A DNA stretch of 35,902 bases from Muribaculaceae bacterium. GTDB lineage: Bacteria > Bacteroidota > Bacteroidia > Bacteroidales > Muribaculaceae. The stretch is from positions 1 to 35,902 of the forward strand of contig JAFLTL010000023.1 in NCBI GenBank assembly GCA_022510505.1, given 5' to 3'. Below are positions 33,997 to 35,902 of the stretch, piece by piece. A program made the position numbers and the translations under genes. The notes beneath the pieces were generated by a model, which did no database searches, was not told where the DNA came from, and saw only the letters and a list, made by a program, of their open reading frames with translations. The stretch's first letter is position 1; each line of letters starts with the position of its first letter.

Positions 33997-35310
33997 ATGG
34001 AAAAACTAATGCAATACATCTGGCATCACCGTTTGTGGAACTCGCCTCATATGATGACGGTGGATGGTCGCAGATTGTTGGTCATAGATCCGGGCAAGTT
34101 GAACACCGATGCCGGTCCTGATTTTTTTAATGCGAAGATAAAGATAGACGGGGAGCTTTGGATCGGTAATGTTGAAATTCATGTAAGAGCGAGCGACTGG
34201 TTTCGTCATCATCATGATGATGATCCGGCTTATGATTCGGTGATATTACATGTTGTTGAGAAGGATGATGCCGAGGTGAAGCGTTTGTCGACGAAGGAAA
34301 CGATACCACAAGTAAGAATGGTTTGCTCAAAGGAATTTGTACATCATTATTCCGACATGGTTGGTAGGGCTGATCTTGAATTGCCGTGCACGATGGAATT
34401 GTCGGGTTTATCTCCGATATATATCACGGATTGGATTACTGCTCTATTGTATGAGCGACTGGGGATGAAATCAGAAAGAGTTGAGGGAATCCTGAATCTG
34501 ACTGCGAACAATTGGGAATCGGCCTGTTACGTCACTCTTGCACGTGCTTTGGGAACCGGAGTCAACGGTGATTCTTTCGAACGATTAGCTATGTCGCTGC
34601 CATTGAGATTTATCAGAAAACATTCCGATTCACTATTGTCGATAGAAAGTTTGCTTTTTGGACAGGCCGGTTTATTGAAAGAAGAGAATTTTGAGAATCC
34701 TTATTATACCACTCTTAAAAGAGAATATGAATTTCTAAGTAACAAATTCGGATTACAGACGCCTGAGAGTTTGAATTGGAAAATGGCTAGAATGAGACCG
34801 GCGAGCTTCCCTCACCGTCGAATAGCGATTTTAGCAAGTTATCTTCATGGTGGCTTCATGATGATGTCGAGGATTCTGGAGATAGAGAATGTCGAGGAAG
34901 CAATGTCAATTTTCAATGTTGAACTGAGCGGTTTTTGGTCGAATCATTATAACTTTAAAAGTGGTGATTCAAACCCTAGCAAAAGATTGAGTGATTGGAC
35001 AATTAACTCGTTAGTGATAAATGTCGTGGTTCCGGTTTTGTATTCCTATGGCCTTTATCACCCTTCCAGTTCAGAAGGGGAAGCGTATATTGAAAAAGCA
35101 ATAGATCTTTTGGAATCGATTAGGGGAGAAAAGAATCATATCACGACGTTGTTTTCAAAGGCTGGAATTTCGAGCAAAAATGCTTTCACGTCTCAGGCGT
35201 TGATTCAATTACGAAGGAACTACTGCGAAATGAGGAAATGTTTGTTCTGTCGTTTCGGCCATCGGTTCCTGGCAGCGAAAGCTATCAGAAACCACCGATT
35301 CAGCCTATAA
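33997..35310 (+). CDS. DUF2851 family protein
   Basis: A 437-residue cytosolic protein of DUF2851, widespread in Bacteroidetes and without known function. The family opening MEKLMQYIWHHRLW is followed by IDPGKLNTDAGPDFFNAKIKIDG and WIGNVEIHVRASDW, with an alpha-helical middle (FGQAGLLKEE, RPASFPHRRIA) and a C-terminal Cys motif NYCEMRKCLFCRFGHR that could bind metal. The conserved opening and the predicted promoter both favour the ATG at 33997 over upstream codons at 33916 and 33976. It stands alone, divergent from the WYL regulator. Confidence 0.9.
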   Translation: MEKLMQYIWHHRLWNSPHMMTVDGRRLLVIDPGKLNTDAGPDFFNAKIKIDGELWIGNVEIHVRASDWFRHHHDDDPAYDSVILHVVEKDDAEVKRLSTKETIPQVRMVCSKEFVHHYSDMVGRADLELPCTMELSGLSPIYITDWITALLYERLGMKSERVEGILNLTANNWESACYVTLARALGTGVNGDSFERLAMSLPLRFIRKHSDSLLSIESLLFGQAGLLKEENFENPYYTTLKREYEFLSNKFGLQTPESLNWKMARMRPASFPHRRIAILASYLHGGFMMMSRILEIENVEEAMSIFNVELSGFWSNHYNFKSGDSNPSKRLSDWTINSLVINVVVPVLYSYGLYHPSSSEGEAYIEKAIDLLESIRGEKNHITTLFSKAGISSKNAFTSQALIQLRRNYCEMRKCLFCRFGHRFLAAKAIRNHRFSL

Positions 35311-35374
35311 GAGAAACTGAAGCCGCATCTTTACAACTTCTTTCATGATATAAGAAGCAGCGAAAAATTAAATT

Positions 35375-35440
35375 ATGTCTCGCTCGAGAGGAGTAAAGAG
35401 GTTTGAAAAGCTGATGGAGAGAACGAAAAGAAAGGTTTAG
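35375..35440 (+). CDS. Possible 21-residue basic peptide
   Basis: An ATG at 35375 opens MSRSRGVKRF and a further eleven mostly charged residues ending KRKV, then TAG. Net charge is strongly positive. No ribosome binding site or promoter stands out. Its stop overlaps the stop of the minus-strand microprotein gene in the shared string TTAG (35437-35440). A chance frame is possible at this length. Confidence 0.3.
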   Translation: MSRSRGVKRFEKLMERTKRKV

Positions 35441-35625
35441 AAACTGCCAGTGCAATCATCGTTAGTACCTAAAGCCATTGCATATATGAACCCTCCAATA
35501 ATAGCTACTCCAATAATAGCTACTCCGATAATAGCTACTCCGAGAACAATAGCTATAATCCATAGAATTACGTGCCATACAGTAGCGAAAAAAGCTGCAA
35601 GGGTAGATGTTAATAAAAGATCCAT
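35437..35625 (-). CDS. 62-residue membrane microprotein with VAIIG repeats
   Basis: MDLLLTSTLAAFF opens an almost entirely hydrophobic protein with two possible membrane passes. The second contains GVAIIG three times in a row (about 33-47), and the end is polar (LGTNDDCTGSF). The DNA repeat is 15 bp, at 35495-35509, 35510-35524 and 35525-35539. I chose ATG at 35625 because AAGGAGG lies eight bases before it, an unusually strong ribosome binding site for Bacteroidetes. The frame extends to 35727, but the extra 34 residues look random and contain the promoter. No family recognised. Confidence 0.65.
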   Translation of the reverse strand: MDLLLTSTLAAFFATVWHVILWIIAIVLGVAIIGVAIIGVAIIGGFIYAMALGTNDDCTGSF

Positions 35626-35645
35626 GATAATTCCTCCTTCATTTG

Positions 35646-35653
35646 CAAATATA
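35646..35653 (-). promoter_or_regulatory. Likely -7 element of the microprotein gene
   Basis: TATATTTG on the minus strand, about 21 bases before the ATG at 35625. A TTTG lies at 35677-35680, 23 bases away, somewhat longer than usual. The leader would consist mainly of the strong ribosome binding site. Confidence 0.4.
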
Positions 35654-35810
35654 ACAATCGAACAAGAATAAATATCCAAAGTTTTAACATAAAAATTCTT
35701 AAACATGGCAGATGCAGAGAAAACCATCCGATTTAAACTATACTTCGCAACCGATCTTTAGAAGGAGGCGACATACCATAATCCTGAGATTTGATGTTAT
35801 AATAGAAATA

Positions 35811-35854
35811 AAAAACACTGATAATCGGGTTTAGTTGATTATCAGTGTTTTTTT
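35811..35854 (-). terminator. Terminator downstream of tRNA-Pro
   Basis: A stem of about 16 bp (35811-35826 with 35837-35852) around the loop GGGTTTAGTT, with A and T runs at the ends. It lies just after the 3' end of the minus-strand tRNA and could also act on the plus strand. The stretch 35654-35810 shows no gene. Confidence 0.85.
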
Positions 35855-35857
35855 AAG

Positions 35858-35902
35858 TCGGGGTGACAAGATTCGAACTTGCGACCACACGCCCCCCAGA
35901 CG
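35858..35902 (-). tRNA. tRNA-Pro (GGG), 5' part off window
   Basis: The reverse complement gives the 3' part of a tRNA: anticodon loop CTGGGGG (anticodon GGG, proline), T-arm GCAAG TTCGAAT CTTGT, acceptor strand CACCCCG and discriminator A at 35858. CCA is not encoded; the next bases read CTTAA. The D-arm and the 5' acceptor strand lie beyond the right edge. Confidence 0.9.

Noticed and set aside
35858-35902. Phage or island attachment at the tRNA-Pro 3' end
   Set aside because: No integrase and no second copy of the tRNA end are visible in the window.

Overview
This window looks like a chromosomal segment of a Bacteroidales bacterium, perhaps Muribaculaceae-like; the family assignment is only a guess. 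The evidence is Bacteroidetes-type promoters (TTTG, about 19-21 bases, then TAnnTTTG) before several genes, many lipoproteins with acidic residues right after the lipobox cysteine, DUF4493 and PCMD surface proteins, a SusB-like GH97 enzyme, DUF2851 and a YfhO-like protein.

Left third (1-13.7 kb, minus strand): one long operon of eight DUF4493-type lipoproteins. They fall into three types, A (DUF4493 plus one C-terminal module), B (DUF4493, Gly/Pro/Asp/Asn linker, similar module) and C (DUF4493, FN3-like region, PCMD domain). In transcription order they read A-B-C, A'-B', A''-B''-C''. This looks like a repeated three-gene cassette with later domain loss (B''), domain gain (A'') and gene loss (no C'). 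All eight carry an Arg 31-37 residues after the lipid cysteine, which suggests fimbrillin-like maturation. A promoter lies before A, overlapping a strong terminator that ends a HicA/HicB toxin-antitoxin pair (13.7-14.4 kb).

Middle (14.4-25.4 kb): a plus-strand beta-propeller-like lipoprotein flanked by 75-bp direct repeats, then on the minus strand a GH97 glucosidase, a parallel beta-helix lipoprotein, a TPM-domain protein, a YfhO-like membrane protein and a HAD phosphatase. The spacers hold GTAGGG-headed palindromes and, just after the GH97 stop, a regular array of different mini-hairpins separated by 7-nt spacers.

Right third (25.4-35.9 kb): a plus-strand housekeeping and redox run. It has a NapH-NapG-like iron-sulfur fusion with an internal twin-arginine motif, a Tat-type aldo/keto reductase-ferredoxin lipoprotein, hflX, a dGTPase, two small conserved-looking proteins, a metal ABC permease and a rhodanese. 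A minus-strand WYL regulator follows, divergent from a DUF2851 gene with interlocked promoters. The window ends with a 62-residue membrane microprotein containing an in-frame 15-bp repeat, a strong terminator and a partial tRNA-Pro(GGG).
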